Notes under the pieces: generated by a model
The model's database searches: none
Told to the model about the DNA's origin: nothing
What the model saw: only the letters and a program-made list of their open reading frames with translations
NCBI RefSeq assembly: GCF_002160325.1
Contig: NZ_NFKJ01000002.1
Coordinates: 124,001-188,000 of the forward strand
Direction of reading: 5' to 3'
Origin: Lachnoclostridium sp. An181
Lineage (GTDB): Bacteria > Bacillota > Clostridia > Lachnospirales > Lachnospiraceae
DNA: 64,000 nt
Part shown: positions 16,905-27,005 of the stretch, one piece after another
Layout of the letters: every line of letters starts with the position of its first letter
Numbering within the stretch: position 1 is the first letter of the stretch
Position numbers and translations under genes: made by a program

Positions 16905-19517
16905 TTATTTCGCCTCATACCAATTGTTTCCCACGCTCATCCCAATATCAAGAGGAACTGCCAGCTTGGCTGCTTTTTCCATCTTTTCTTTTAAAATCGC
17001 CTTCACTTCATCCACCTCATCTTTATGTGTCTCCACTAAAAGTTCATCGTGTACCTGAAGTACGATCCTGGAGCGGAGATTTTTTTCTTTCAACGCATGA
17101 TTGACATTGATCATGGCGATCTTCATTATATCTGCAGCCGTCCCCTGAATCGGAGCGTTCATTGCCACCCTCTCACCAAAATTCCTCTGCATAAAATTGC
17201 TGGAGGACAATTCCGGGATCGGACGCCTTCTTCCAAACAATGTTTTTACATATCCTTCTTTTTTTGCAAATTCAACTGTATCATCCAAAAACTTCTTGAT
17301 GCCGGGATACGTCTCAAAATACCGTTCAATATAGGTCTGTGCTTCCTTCCTTGTAATACTCAGATCCTGGCTCAGTCCAAAGGAGCTGATTCCGTATACA
17401 ATCCCAAAATTAACCGCCTTGGCATTTCGCCGCTGCAGATCCGTCACTTTCTCAAATGGTACATGAAAAACCTGGGAGGCAGTGATGCGGTGGATATCCT
17501 CTTTTTCTTTATACGCCTGAATCAGTGCCTCATCCCCGGAACAATGTGCAAGAACACGAAGTTCAATCTGTGAATAATCTGCATCCACAAACACATACCC
17601 TTCTCTTGGCACAAACACTTTCCGTATCAGCCTTCCCAATTCCATGCGCACCGGAATATTTTGAAGATTTGGATCCGCACTGCTGATCCTTCCTGTCGCC
17701 GTTACAGTCTGATGGAACGTCCCGTGGATCCTTCCGTCCTCCTGGACAAATTGAATGAGTCCATCCGCATAAGTTGATTTTAGTTTTGCAAGCTGTCTGT
17801 ACTCCAACACTTTGGATACGATTGGATAATCCGGCGCAAGTTTTTCTAAAATGTCCGCAGCTGTAGAATATCCGCTTTTCGTCTTCTTTCCATGCGGCAG
17901 TTTTAAATCCTCGAACAATACAAGCCCAAGCTGCTTTGGTGAGTTGATATTGAATTCTTTTCCCGCGCCTTCATAAATCTCTTTTTCCAGATCTGCAATC
18001 CGCTCTCCAAGTTGAGCACCATATGTCTTTAAGGCCTCAGTTTCCACCTTTACGCCCGCCTCTTCCATATCACGAAGCGCAAATACAAGGGGCATCTCGA
18101 TTTCATCAAACAAATCTTTCATGCCTTCCTCTTCCAGTTTTCTGTCAAGCACATCAACCACTTTCCATACCGTAAGTGCTTCATAACATGTCTTCTGCCA
18201 TACTTCTAATTTTTCATCTATGATCAAGTTCAAGTATTCTCTGGCCACATCGTCAATCTCATAGCTGGATTTAAGAGGATTTAAAAGATATGCTGCCAGG
18301 TGCACATCATAACAGTCTGCACTGTCTTCCAAAGGAAACGCCTTCATGCTCTCTTTTAATCGGAAAAAGGAAAGCCTTGCCTTTTCGGAAAGCTCTCTGA
18401 CCTTTTCGGAAAGCCAGGATAAGGAAATCTCCTCCCCAATTTCGATTTTATAAATCTCTCCTTCTCCAAATGCAAGACCGAGCCCGGAACATGGAGCCTG
18501 GCTGGCAAAAAGGGGGAGTACATTTTCCGTGTTCTTTTCCAGCGCGATTCCTACAAGCGCTGCCATCTTTGCCTTTTCCAGCACATTTGTGGCTTCCGAC
18601 TTTTTCTGGATCACTCGAAAGACTGTTTCAATGTCATTTTCTGTCATCTTTGTCTCAAATCGGGCAAGCAGATTTTTAAACTGAAGTCTTTGAAACCATT
18701 GATAGGCCTCCTCGGTATAAAAATCTTTCATTCTTGCTTCCTCAAGGTTGTACGGGATGTCCGCATTGGTTTCAATAGTAGCCAGTTCCTTGCTCATCCT
18801 TGCCTGTTCCATGTATTCATTCAAAGCTTTTGCAGCTCTTGGCGGTTTGAGTTCTTCCACATGTTCATATGCATTTTCAATCGTACCGTACTCCACGATG
18901 ATTTTCGTAGCTGTCTTCTCCCCAATACTCGGAACCCCCGGAATATTGTCTGAAACATCTCCCATCAAAGCTTTCACATCTATAAATTCTTTTGGTGTGA
19001 CCTGATAACGTTCTTTGACATCCTTGGCATAATAATCCTCAATCTCCGTTTTTCCCTGTTTTGTTTTTGGAATTCTTATTTTTATATGCTCTGTAGCAAG
19101 CTGCAGCAAATCTCTGTCCCCGGAAATGACAGCGACTTCCATGCCACGCGCCTCGCATCTTCCCGCCAGCGTTCCGATCAAGTCGTCTGCTTCAAGCCCG
19201 GCTTTTTCCACGATCTTGATGCCCATGGCTTTGAGCACATCCTTCATCACAGGCACTTGCTGTCTTAACTCCTCTGCCATCGGCTTTCTCGTCCCTTTAT
19301 ACTGCTCGTACATTTCATGCCGGAAGGTAGGAGCATGCACATCAAAGGCAACTGTCAGGTACTCTGGTTTCTCCTCATCCAATATTTTCATCATGATATT
19401 CAAAAATCCATATACTGCATTTGTATGCAGACCTTCCGCATTCGTAAGGTCTGGAATCCCGTAGAAAGCACGGTTCAAAATACTATGCCCGTCCATCAAA
19501 ACTATCTTTTCGCTCAT
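16905..19517 (-). CDS. polA: DNA polymerase I
   Basis: An 870-aa family A polymerase for gap filling and primer removal. The N-terminal 5'-3' exonuclease domain (about 1-290; VAFDVHAPTFRHEMYEQYKGTR, GDRDLLQL, GDVSDNIPG) is followed by a middle domain (about 300-470). This shows no recognisable DxE proofreading motif, as in many Firmicutes. The polymerase domain (about 490-870) has DADYSQIELRVLAH, RRNAKAVNFGIVYG and QVHDELLVE. It is first in its operon. No convincing -35 was identified upstream, though a TAGAAT -10-like element lies near 19580. Confidence 0.98.
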   Translation of the reverse strand: MSEKIVLMDGHSILNRAFYGIPDLTNAEGLHTNAVYGFLNIMMKILDEEKPEYLTVAFDVHAPTFRHEMYEQYKGTRKPMAEELRQQVPVMKDVLKAMGIKIVEKAGLEADDLIGTLAGRCEARGMEVAVISGDRDLLQLATEHIKIRIPKTKQGKTEIEDYYAKDVKERYQVTPKEFIDVKALMGDVSDNIPGVPSIGEKTATKIIVEYGTIENAYEHVEELKPPRAAKALNEYMEQARMSKELATIETNADIPYNLEEARMKDFYTEEAYQWFQRLQFKNLLARFETKMTENDIETVFRVIQKKSEATNVLEKAKMAALVGIALEKNTENVLPLFASQAPCSGLGLAFGEGEIYKIEIGEEISLSWLSEKVRELSEKARLSFFRLKESMKAFPLEDSADCYDVHLAAYLLNPLKSSYEIDDVAREYLNLIIDEKLEVWQKTCYEALTVWKVVDVLDRKLEEEGMKDLFDEIEMPLVFALRDMEEAGVKVETEALKTYGAQLGERIADLEKEIYEGAGKEFNINSPKQLGLVLFEDLKLPHGKKTKSGYSTAADILEKLAPDYPIVSKVLEYRQLAKLKSTYADGLIQFVQEDGRIHGTFHQTVTATGRISSADPNLQNIPVRMELGRLIRKVFVPREGYVFVDADYSQIELRVLAHCSGDEALIQAYKEKEDIHRITASQVFHVPFEKVTDLQRRNAKAVNFGIVYGISSFGLSQDLSITRKEAQTYIERYFETYPGIKKFLDDTVEFAKKEGYVKTLFGRRRPIPELSSSNFMQRNFGERVAMNAPIQGTAADIMKIAMINVNHALKEKNLRSRIVLQVHDELLVETHKDEVDEVKAILKEKMEKAAKLAVPLDIGMSVGNNWYEAK

Positions 19518-19691
19518 ATTCCTATCCTTTTCTGATTTCTTGTTTCCTTAAAATACTCTGTTCCTTATTCTACACGAAAACCATCCATTTTAAAAGCAGA
19601 TTTATTCTGGTCTTCAGGAAATGCTTTAAAACATCCGGATTCAATGAAAAAACTAAAAATGCAAAATTGTTTAAAAAATTAAAAATAATTG

Positions 19692-19720
19692 TTGACAAAC
19701 CACTCTCAAAATGGTATCTT
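19692..19720 (+). promoter_or_regulatory. Promoter of tRNA-Leu
   Basis: Perfect TTGACA (19692-19697), a 17-nt spacer and TATCTT (19715-19720) preceded by TGG (extended -10), 37 nt upstream of the tRNA. Confidence 0.75.
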
Positions 19721-19757
19721 ATAACACGTAGCCGATGTGACGAACAATAAAATACAA

Positions 19758-19840
19758 GCAGGTGTGGCGGAATGGCAGACGCACAAGACTCAAAATCTTG
19801 CGAGGGCAACTTCGTGTGGGTTCAAGTCCCACCACCTGCA
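19758..19840 (+). tRNA. tRNA-Leu(CAA)
   Basis: An 83-nt class II tRNA. The acceptor stem is GCAGGTG/CACCTGC with discriminator A. The anticodon stem CAAGA/TCTTG encloses the loop CTCAAAA, so the anticodon is CAA (reads UUG). There is a long variable arm, and the T-arm contains GGTTCAAGTCC. The 3' CCA is not encoded. Confidence 0.96.
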
Positions 19841-19844
19841 TGAA

Positions 19845-19875
19845 AAAGTCTTTCTTTTGATGAAAGGCTTTTTTT
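19845..19875 (+). terminator. Terminator of tRNA-Leu
   Basis: A 10-bp stem (AAAGTCTTTC with GAAAGGCTTT, one G-T pair) and 7-nt loop, followed by a T run, starting 5 nt after the tRNA. Confidence 0.85.
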
Positions 19876-19919
19876 ACTTTTGTGATTTCAGAACAAAGCA
19901 AGCTCTTTTCTTCGAAAAC

Positions 19920-19948
19920 AAAAAACACCCTTTTTCATTAAAGGATGT
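19920..19948 (-). terminator. Terminator of tRNA-Gly
   Basis: On the minus strand, a 9-bp stem (ACATCCTTT with AAAGGGTGT, one wobble) and 6-nt loop followed by six T, downstream of tRNA-Gly. It faces the tRNA-Leu terminator, insulating the two convergent tRNA units. Confidence 0.8.
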
Positions 19949-19966
19949 ACTGAAAACAATATTAAA

Positions 19967-20037
19967 AGCAGATAACGGGAGTCGAACCCGCCTTTCCAGC
20001 TTGGGAAGCTAGCGTTCTACCGATGAACCATATCTGC
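19967..20037 (-). tRNA. tRNA-Gly(CCC)
   Basis: A 71-nt tRNA. Acceptor stem GCAGATA/TATCTGC with discriminator T; D-arm GTTCATCGGTAGAAC; anticodon stem CTAGC/GCTGG with loop TTCCCAA, giving anticodon CCC (reads GGG); T-arm GCGGGTTCGACTCCCGT. CCA is not encoded. Confidence 0.95.
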
Positions 20038-20045
20038 ATATGACT

Positions 20046-20074
20046 ACTATATCACTTTCGAACTTAAATTTCAA
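20046..20074 (-). promoter_or_regulatory. Promoter of tRNA-Gly
   Basis: On the minus strand, TTGAAA (20069-20074), a 17-nt spacer and TATAGT (20046-20051), immediately upstream of the tRNA. Confidence 0.75.
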
Positions 20075-20088
20075 TATGAAAGTATCAA

Positions 20089-20122
20089 GGCATCCCTGGT
20101 CATTTTATGACTTTGGGATGCC
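20089..20122 (-). terminator. Hairpin downstream of lysA, probable terminator
   Basis: An 8-bp stem GGCATCCC/GGGATGCC, with an inner GTCAT/ATGAC stem, begins about 11 nt after the lysA stop. The following T tract on the minus strand is weak (TTGATACTTTC), so termination may be partial. Confidence 0.55.
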
Positions 20123-20132
20123 CTTCTTTCTT

Positions 20133-21407
20133 TTACCTCTTTGCCAGTTTTTCTCCAATATCAAAACAATCAAATGTTGCAAAATAGTCCTGAGGAGTTT
20201 CCGCGCGGCGGATCAGCTGCGTACTTCCATCTTCCTTCAAAAGGATTTCTGCTGATTTTAATCTTCCATTATAATTATAGCCCATTGCAAATCCATGCGC
20301 TCCCGTATCGTGGATGACAAGAAAATCTCCTATATCGATCTTCGGCAGCATACGGTCAACTGCAAATTTGTCATTGTTTTCACAGAGAGAACCTGTGATA
20401 TCGTACTTGTGGGTACAAGGTTCATTTTCTTTTCCCATCACCGTAATATGATGATATGCACCGTACATAGCCGGACGCATCAGGTTCGCCGCACAGGCAT
20501 CACACCCAATATATTCTTTGTACGTATGTTTCTCATGAACAGCCTTTGTCACAAGACAACCATACGGCCCCATCATAAAACGGCCAAGCTCTGTGTAGAT
20601 AGCGACATCGCCCATGCCCGCAGGCACCAACACTTCCTCATACACCTTTCTTACTCCCTCACCGATGATACGAATATCGTTTGGCTCCTGATCCGGTCTG
20701 TAAGGGATTCCGATCCCACCGGAAAGATTGATAAATTTGATGTGCGCCCCCGTCTCCTTTTGCAGTTTTACTGCCAGCTCAAAAAGTACTTTTGCAAGTG
20801 TCGGATAGTATTCATTGGTCACTGTATTGCTTGCCAAAAATGCGTGCAGCCCAAACTCCTCGGCTCCTTTTTCTTTCAGTATTTTATATGCCTCGAAAAT
20901 CTGCTCTGTAGTCATGCCGTACTTGGCGTCTCCCGGATTGTCCATAATATCTGTGCTGATCTTAAAAAGCCCACCCGGATTGTAACGGCAGCTGATCGTC
21001 TTTGGAATATGTCCGATGGTCTTTTCCAAAAATTCAATATGGGTGAAATCATCCAGATTGATGATCGCCCCAAGCTTATCCGCATAGACAAATTCTTCTG
21101 CCGGAGTTGCATTGGAGGAAAACATAATGTCATGTCCCGTAATGCCCATTGCCTCCGACAACATCAGCTCTGTGTAGGAGGAACAGTCACATCCACATCC
21201 GTACTCCCGCAGAATGTTGATCAAAAACGGGTTTGGAGTTGCCTTTACCGCAAAATATTCTTTAAATCCTTTATTCCAGGAAAATGCTGCTCTCACCGCT
21301 TTTGCATTTTCACGAATTCCTTTTTCGTCATATAAATAAAACGGAGTCGGGTACTCTTTTACAATTTTTTCCAGCTGTTCTTTTGTCACAAATGGTTTTT
21401 TCGTCAT
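20133..21407 (-). CDS. lysA: Diaminopimelate decarboxylase
   Basis: A 424-aa fold-type III PLP enzyme making lysine from meso-diaminopimelate. The PLP lysine is Lys55 in YFAVKATPN; glycine-rich NLSGGIGIPYRP binds the phosphate; the C-terminal domain has GSLCENNDK (the CE-D active-site motif) and HDTGAHGFAMGYNYNGR. The gene has its own promoter and a leader of roughly 80 nt, too short for an L-box lysine riboswitch. Related PLP decarboxylases (such as carboxynorspermidine decarboxylase) fit less well. Confidence 0.92.
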   Translation of the reverse strand: MTKKPFVTKEQLEKIVKEYPTPFYLYDEKGIRENAKAVRAAFSWNKGFKEYFAVKATPNPFLINILREYGCGCDCSSYTELMLSEAMGITGHDIMFSSNATPAEEFVYADKLGAIINLDDFTHIEFLEKTIGHIPKTISCRYNPGGLFKISTDIMDNPGDAKYGMTTEQIFEAYKILKEKGAEEFGLHAFLASNTVTNEYYPTLAKVLFELAVKLQKETGAHIKFINLSGGIGIPYRPDQEPNDIRIIGEGVRKVYEEVLVPAGMGDVAIYTELGRFMMGPYGCLVTKAVHEKHTYKEYIGCDACAANLMRPAMYGAYHHITVMGKENEPCTHKYDITGSLCENNDKFAVDRMLPKIDIGDFLVIHDTGAHGFAMGYNYNGRLKSAEILLKEDGSTQLIRRAETPQDYFATFDCFDIGEKLAKR

Positions 21408-21492
21408 TTTATTTCTCTCCTCTTTGTATAATCCATTCTATTGTTCCCCGCCCGCTCTTTTAAAGCAAGAAACAGACCGGTATCTGCAAAAA

Positions 21493-21521
21493 ACTATATA
21501 GGCATTGCTTTTGTTTGTCAA
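21493..21521 (-). promoter_or_regulatory. Sigma-A promoter for lysA
   Basis: On the minus strand, perfect TTGACA (21516-21521), a 17-nt spacer and TATAGT (21493-21498). The 5' leader to the lysA ATG is about 80 nt. Confidence 0.85.
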
Positions 21522-21575
21522 GATTGGCACACAAATCAAACCTTATTTTTTGCAAACTTTTCTAATAAAAATAAA

Positions 21576-21633
21576 ATACCGCAGAAATCATGCCAGTGCA
21601 TTCTTATGCTTCTTTGCAATCTTTCTACGGCAT
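21576..21633 (-). terminator. Terminator downstream of the rhomboid-like gene
   Basis: On the minus strand, a 12-bp stem with wobble pairs (ATGCCGTAGAAA with TTTCTGCGGTAT) and a long loop with secondary pairing, followed by TTTTATTTTTATT. It begins about 18 nt after the stop codon. Confidence 0.75.
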
Positions 21634-21651
21634 CTCTCTTCTCACCAACAC

Positions 21652-22497
21652 TTATTTTTTGTGTTCATGGGTGAATAGATGATCCTGACAGTATTCATAA
21701 TTTCCATTACATTTGGAACAATAGCGGAATTCCAGATTCGGATCATCAAGCTCTGTCCTTCCGCAGACCGCACACCTATGTCTTGGCCCGCTTTTATGCG
21801 CCTGGGACGGAGGCGGATTTTTTTTGACTTCCTTTCTGAATTTCTGCTTTCTTGCAAATTCCTTTGGCGTATACGGCTTGAAATTTTTTGTTGCAAAATA
21901 GAACACGATAAAGTTCAAAAGTGATGCCCCAATCGCAACTCTCGACACCAGATTGCCCTGCCAGAACATGTATGCAAGATACGCGATATCCGCGTAGGCC
22001 AGCCATTTTATACGAATCGGAATGACCATATACAATAGCACCTGCATATCCGGGTAGCTCATGGCATACGCCAGGAAAATAGACATATTAATATAATATG
22101 TACTGAAAGACAGTGAAATTGTAAGGAAGGAACCGTTCGGGTAGATCAAAAACAGGATGAATGCTCCGATAACCGTAAAGATAATCCCGGAAAAAATATA
22201 CACATTGTAGCGGAAGGTTCCCCATGCACGTTCCAGGGATGTCCCAATGCTGTAGTAAAAGAACAGCATGATCACTGTCAAAATATCAAAACTCCCCGGT
22301 GGGATCAATACCCACGAAATGAGCCTCCACACCTGACCTCTCACAATAAGTGAAGGATCCAGCGTCAGATACAAGATCATATTCGGCACCGTATACCAGA
22401 TGATATATCCAATCACATAGCAGATAATCAGATACAGCGTCAGATTATGAATCGCATATCTGCCAAATTTCCGCTCCATTTTGTTTAACCAATCCAT
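21652..22497 (-). CDS. Rhomboid-fold membrane protein, probably inactive, with C-terminal zinc-binding domain
   Basis: A 281-aa integral membrane protein with about six hydrophobic segments in the first 205 residues, then a basic linker and a cysteine/histidine cluster (CAVCGRTE, YCSKCNGNYEYCQDH), probably a zinc ribbon. The layout and the WRLISWVLIP-like region resemble rhomboid-family proteins. The catalytic GxSG serine motif is absent where expected (TYYINMSIF), and no histidine occurs in the later segment (AIGASLLNFIVFY), so protease activity is unlikely. A consensus promoter precedes it. The role is unknown. Confidence 0.72.
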   Translation of the reverse strand: MDWLNKMERKFGRYAIHNLTLYLIICYVIGYIIWYTVPNMILYLTLDPSLIVRGQVWRLISWVLIPPGSFDILTVIMLFFYYSIGTSLERAWGTFRYNVYIFSGIIFTVIGAFILFLIYPNGSFLTISLSFSTYYINMSIFLAYAMSYPDMQVLLYMVIPIRIKWLAYADIAYLAYMFWQGNLVSRVAIGASLLNFIVFYFATKNFKPYTPKEFARKQKFRKEVKKNPPPSQAHKSGPRHRCAVCGRTELDDPNLEFRYCSKCNGNYEYCQDHLFTHEHKK

Positions 22498-22533
22498 AAA
22501 TCTAATAGCTCCTTTACCTTTTTCCTGTAGTCC

Positions 22534-22562
22534 ATTGTATCGTTTGAATAATTGTTTGTCAA
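22534..22562 (-). promoter_or_regulatory. Sigma-A promoter for the rhomboid-like gene
   Basis: On the minus strand, perfect TTGACA (22557-22562), a 17-nt spacer and TACAAT (22534-22539), about 37 nt before the ATG. Confidence 0.85.
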
Positions 22563-22594
22563 TTTTCCGGCCATAGTTTACAACAATTTAAGAA

Positions 22595-22623
22595 TTGTCA
22601 TTTCGGATTTCTTGTCGTATAAT
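22595..22623 (+). promoter_or_regulatory. Sigma-A promoter for the dehydratase-activator gene
   Basis: On the plus strand, TTGTCA (22595-22600), a 17-nt spacer and perfect TATAAT (22618-22623), 67 nt before the ATG. Confidence 0.82.
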
Positions 22624-22690
22624 GTTACTTGTTGTACATTTTGAAAATATATATAAATAAGAAACTATCAAGTTAATAGGAGAATGATTT

Positions 22691-25600
22691 ATGAGTCAGA
22701 ACGAATTTTATACACTTGGAATCGATATCGGTTCCACGACAGTAAAAATAGCGGTCCTGAATCAAAAACATGACATCTTGTTTTCCGATTATGAACGTCA
22801 TTTTGCAAATATCCAGGAGACTTTATCCGATTTGCTGGGGCGTGCTATCTATAAACTGGGACCGATCAAAGCATCTCCGGTCATCACAGGTTCCGGTGGG
22901 CTGACACTTGCCAACCACCTGGAAATTCCGTTCGTGCAGGAGGTGATCGCAGTCTCCTCCGCTCTTCAGGACAATGCACCTAAGACGGATGTTGCCATCG
23001 AGCTTGGCGGTGAAGATGCAAAGATCATCTACTTTGAAGGAGGCAATGTAGAGCAGCGTATGAACGGAATCTGTGCAGGCGGTACAGGTTCTTTCATCGA
23101 CCAGATGGCTTCCCTTCTTCAGACAGATGCCATGGGGCTGAACGAGTACGCTAAAAATTATAAAGCGCTATACTCCATTGCTGCGCGCTGTGGAGTATTT
23201 GCCAAGTCCGATATTCAACCGCTCATCAATGAAGGGGCAACTAAGGAAGACCTGGCTGCTTCTATTTTCCAGGCTGTTGTCAATCAGACGATCAGCGGTC
23301 TTGCCTGCGGAAAACCAATCCGTGGACATGTTGCATTTTTAGGAGGCCCGCTCCATTTCCTCTCTGAACTTCGGGGAGCTTTTATCCGCACATTGAAACT
23401 GGATGATGAACACACCATCATTCCTCAGCACTCCCATCTTTTTGCAGCCGTTGGTTCTGCATTGAACGCAAAGCCAGAGATTTCCGTAGCACTTGCAGCT
23501 TTGCAGGAGCGCTTGGCCGGAAAGATCAAGATGGAATTTGAGGTAGAGCGTCTGGAGCCTTTGTTTGCCACAGAAAAAGAATTTCATGAATTTGAAGAGC
23601 GCCACGCTAAACATCAGGTCCCTGTTATGGATCTTTCCACTTACAAAGGAAATTGTTATCTTGGAATCGATGCCGGTTCCACCACGACAAAAGCCGCGCT
23701 TGTGGCTGAGGATGGAACTTTGCTGTATTCCTTCTACCACGGAAACGACGGGGACCCTCTTGGCACAACGATCCACGCGATCAAGGACATTTATTCCAAA
23801 CTTCCTGACGGGGCCAGAATTGTACACTCCTGTTCCACCGGATACGGGGAGGCTCTGATCAAAGCGGCTCTTCTTCTGGATGAAGGAGAAGTGGAGACTG
23901 TATCTCACTACTATGCTGCGTCCTTCTTTGAGCCGGATGTGGACTGTATCCTGGACATTGGCGGACAGGATATGAAATGCATCAAGATCAAAAACCAGAC
24001 CGTGGACAGTGTGCAGTTAAATGAAGCCTGCTCTTCCGGATGCGGGTCCTTCATTGAGACATTTGCAAAGTCCTTGAACTACTCCGTGCAGGATTTTGCA
24101 CATGAGGCTTTGTTCGCACACAATCCGATCGATCTTGGAACCCGTTGTACGGTGTTTATGAACTCGAAAGTAAAACAAGCGCAGAAAGAGGGTGCGGAAG
24201 TGGCGGATATTTCCGCAGGTCTTGCCTACTCTGTCATCAAAAATGCGCTCTTTAAAGTCATCAAAGTTTCCGATACCTCAGAGCTTGGCAAACACATCGT
24301 TGTGCAGGGTGGTACATTCTACAACGACGCAGTCCTGCGCAGCTTTGAAAAAATTGCAGGATGTGATGCCATCCGTCCGGACATTGCAGGAATCATGGGC
24401 GCATTCGGCGCTGCTCTGATCGCAAGAGAGCGTTTCCAGATGAAGGGTTGCGGGACAACTACCATGCTCTCCATTGAAGACATTGAAAACCTGACCTACT
24501 CCACAACCATGACAAAATGTAAGGGCTGTACGAACAACTGTCGTCTTACGATCAACCACTTCAGCGGAAACCGAAAATTCATCACCGGAAACCGCTGTGA
24601 AAAAGGACTTGGAAAAGCAAAGAAGACAACCGATATTCCGAATCTGTTTGCCTACAAACTAGACCGATATTTCCACTACACTCCTCTTTCGCCAGAAGAG
24701 GCAAAACGGGGAGTTGTTGGAATCCCACGAGTACTAAACATGTACGAAAACTATCCATTTTGGTTTACTTTCTTCCATGAACTTGGATTTTCTGTCATGC
24801 TCTCTCCTTTGTCCAACCGGAAAATTTACGAGCTGGGCATTGAATCCATCCCAAGCGAATCCGAATGTTATCCGGCTAAACTGGCTCACGGGCATGTGGA
24901 ATGGCTGATCCAGCACGGAGCAACCTTTATTTTTTATCCTTGTATTCCGTACGAAAGACAGGAATTTGAGGATGCAAACAATCATTACAACTGCCCGATC
25001 GTCACTTCCTACGCGGAAAACATCAAAAACAATATGGATGAGATCATCCAGGGAAAAATTGACTTCAGGAATCCATTTATGTCCTTCAAAAGTGAAGAGA
25101 CTTTATATGAGCGCCTGAACGAAGAATTGTCCAAAGACTTTTCCATCCCGTCCGAGGAAATTCGGCAAGCCGTACATAAAGCATGGAAGGAATTGGCATC
25201 TGCAAGAGAGGACATGAGAAAAAAAGGCGAGGAGACCATCGCTTATCTGGACAAGGCAGGGAAACGGGGCATTGTTCTGGCCGGACGTCCGTACCACATT
25301 GACCCGGAAGTCAACCACGGAATTCCGGAGCTGATCAACTCTTATGATATTGCCGTGCTGACCGAGGATTCTATCTCCCATTTAAATCCAGTGGAGCGTC
25401 CTCTCATTGTCATGGACCAGTGGATGTATCATTCAAGACTCTATGCAGCGGCAAACTTTGTAAAGACAAAAGAGAATTTAGACTTGATTCAGCTCAACTC
25501 TTTTGGATGCGGTCTTGACGCCGTGACCACAGATGCTGTGAGTGATATTCTGACAAAATCAGGAAAGATCTACACCTCCCTCAAGATTGACGAGGTCAAC

Positions 25601-26944
25601 AACCTGGGAGCCGCAAGAATCCGTATCCGTTCTCTTTTAGCTGCGATCCGTGTAAGAGATCAAAAACATGCCGAGCGTGAGATCAAACCTGCATCCATTG
25701 TGAAAGTTCCTTTTACAAAGGAAATGAAAAAGAATTATACGATTCTCTGCCCGCAGATGTCCCCGATCCACTTTGATCTGATCGAACCTGCCATGAGAGC
25801 TGCCGGCTACAATCTGGTCGTGCTGCCTGACAGCAAGCGCGCAGTAGATGTTGGATTAAAATATGTGAACAATGATGCCTGCTATCCGTCCCTCATTGTC
25901 GTGGGACAGCTGATGGACGCTGTTTTGTCCGGAAAATACGATACAGACAGACTTGCCCTTATCATTTCCCAGACAGGCGGAGGCTGCAGAGCATCCAATT
26001 ATATCGGTTTTATCCGCCGTGCACTGGAAAAAGCCGGATATCCTCATATTCCAGTCATTTCCATGAACTTGAGCGGACTGGAGCACAACCCTGGTTTTAA
26101 ACTTACGGCATCCTTGGCGATCCGCGCTGTATACGGAGCTATCTTCGGAGATATTTTTATGAGATGTCTCTATCGGATGCGCCCTTACGAAAAAACACCA
26201 GGTTCGGCCAATGCTCTTCATGAAAAATGGAAGGAAAAATGTATTGCTTTTCTGCAGAAAAAGCACGCTGGCCTTGGGGAGTTCAAGAACATGTGCCGTC
26301 AGATCATCCGGGAATTTGACGCACTTCCGATAACCGATGAAAAGAAACCTCGCGTCGGTATTGTGGGAGAAATTCTTGTAAAATTCTCTCCTCTTGCAAA
26401 CAACTACCTTGTGGACCTTTTGGAACATGAAGGCGCTGAGGCTGTCATGCCTGATCTTCTGGATTTCTTTTTCTATTGTTTCTACAACCAGAATTTCAAG
26501 GCAGAAAAGCTGGGCATGAAAAAATCCAGCGCCTTCAAATCCAATCTTGGAATCAAAGCACTGGAGTGGCTTAGAAAACCTGCTTTTGAGGAATTCAAAA
26601 AGAGCAAGCATTTTGATACTCCTTCTCACATTGAAGAGCTTGCACACATGGCAGACGACATCGTCTCCCTTGGAAACCAGACCGGAGAGGGATGGTTCCT
26701 CACCGGTGAAATGCTGGAGCTGATCCACAACGGTGTCGCAAACATTGTCTGCACACAGCCGTTTGGATGTCTTCCAAACCATGTGGTCGGAAAAGGTGTG
26801 ATCAAAGAACTCAGACGCCGCCATCCTGGCTCAAATATCGTGGCCATAGACTATGACCCTGGTGCCAGCGAGGTAAACCAGCTTAACCGAATCAAACTTA
26901 TGCTGTCTACAGCATTCAAAAACATGCAGGCTTTAGAAGACTAA
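22691..26944 (+). CDS. Giant 2-hydroxyacyl-CoA dehydratase activator (double BadF/BcrA ASKHA plus DUF2229)
   Basis: A 1417-aa cytosolic protein. The first ASKHA/BadF-type ATPase domain (about 1-280; [45 protein letters not shown]) is followed by a second (about 320-590; [47 protein letters not shown]). Each has a Cys in the position that ligates the bridging [4Fe-4S] cluster of HgdC-type activators. Next are a cysteine-rich stretch (CKGCTNNC), a DUF2229 region (about 660-900) and an HgdB-like C-terminal part ([25 protein letters not shown]). Such proteins use ATP to deliver a low-potential electron. No dehydratase HgdAB lies nearby, so the client is unknown. RBS TAGGAG. Confidence 0.93.
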   Translation: MSQNEFYTLGIDIGSTTVKIAVLNQKHDILFSDYERHFANIQETLSDLLGRAIYKLGPIKASPVITGSGGLTLANHLEIPFVQEVIAVSSALQDNAPKTDVAIELGGEDAKIIYFEGGNVEQRMNGICAGGTGSFIDQMASLLQTDAMGLNEYAKNYKALYSIAARCGVFAKSDIQPLINEGATKEDLAASIFQAVVNQTISGLACGKPIRGHVAFLGGPLHFLSELRGAFIRTLKLDDEHTIIPQHSHLFAAVGSALNAKPEISVALAALQERLAGKIKMEFEVERLEPLFATEKEFHEFEERHAKHQVPVMDLSTYKGNCYLGIDAGSTTTKAALVAEDGTLLYSFYHGNDGDPLGTTIHAIKDIYSKLPDGARIVHSCSTGYGEALIKAALLLDEGEVETVSHYYAASFFEPDVDCILDIGGQDMKCIKIKNQTVDSVQLNEACSSGCGSFIETFAKSLNYSVQDFAHEALFAHNPIDLGTRCTVFMNSKVKQAQKEGAEVADISAGLAYSVIKNALFKVIKVSDTSELGKHIVVQGGTFYNDAVLRSFEKIAGCDAIRPDIAGIMGAFGAALIARERFQMKGCGTTTMLSIEDIENLTYSTTMTKCKGCTNNCRLTINHFSGNRKFITGNRCEKGLGKAKKTTDIPNLFAYKLDRYFHYTPLSPEEAKRGVVGIPRVLNMYENYPFWFTFFHELGFSVMLSPLSNRKIYELGIESIPSESECYPAKLAHGHVEWLIQHGATFIFYPCIPYERQEFEDANNHYNCPIVTSYAENIKNNMDEIIQGKIDFRNPFMSFKSEETLYERLNEELSKDFSIPSEEIRQAVHKAWKELASAREDMRKKGEETIAYLDKAGKRGIVLAGRPYHIDPEVNHGIPELINSYDIAVLTEDSISHLNPVERPLIVMDQWMYHSRLYAAANFVKTKENLDLIQLNSFGCGLDAVTTDAVSDILTKSGKIYTSLKIDEVNNLGAARIRIRSLLAAIRVRDQKHAEREIKPASIVKVPFTKEMKKNYTILCPQMSPIHFDLIEPAMRAAGYNLVVLPDSKRAVDVGLKYVNNDACYPSLIVVGQLMDAVLSGKYDTDRLALIISQTGGGCRASNYIGFIRRALEKAGYPHIPVISMNLSGLEHNPGFKLTASLAIRAVYGAIFGDIFMRCLYRMRPYEKTPGSANALHEKWKEKCIAFLQKKHAGLGEFKNMCRQIIREFDALPITDEKKPRVGIVGEILVKFSPLANNYLVDLLEHEGAEAVMPDLLDFFFYCFYNQNFKAEKLGMKKSSAFKSNLGIKALEWLRKPAFEEFKKSKHFDTPSHIEELAHMADDIVSLGNQTGEGWFLTGEMLELIHNGVANIVCTQPFGCLPNHVVGKGVIKELRRRHPGSNIVAIDYDPGASEVNQLNRIKLMLSTAFKNMQALED

Positions 26945-26956
26945 ATTATCTACATA

Positions 26957-27000
26957 AAAAATCCGATGAACTTGGAATTTGTACTGTTCATCGGATTTTT
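26957..27000. terminator. Bidirectional terminator between the activator gene and leuA
   Basis: A 15-bp perfect stem (26957-26971 with 26986-27000, core ATCCGATGAAC) with a 14-nt loop and A/T tracts on both sides, placed between convergent genes. Confidence 0.93.
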
Positions 27001-27005
27001 CCATT

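Noticed and set aside
19518-19640. polA promoter
   Set aside because: A TAGAAT-like -10 exists but no acceptable -35 at 16-18 nt; not listed as a feature.
20295-21335. A 346-codon open frame on the plus strand opposite lysA
   Set aside because: It is antisense to a clearly recognisable diaminopimelate decarboxylase, has no family motif, is rich in Cys/His/Phe in the way of reverse-strand shadows, and has no RBS.
21408-21492. Possible lysine riboswitch upstream of lysA
   Set aside because: The promoter lies so close that the leader is about 80 nt, roughly half of what an L-box needs, and no conserved core was recognised.
25856-26824. A 322-codon open frame on the minus strand opposite the activator gene
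   Set aside because: Reverse-strand shadow of a well-supported coding region; composition and motifs do not resemble a real protein.
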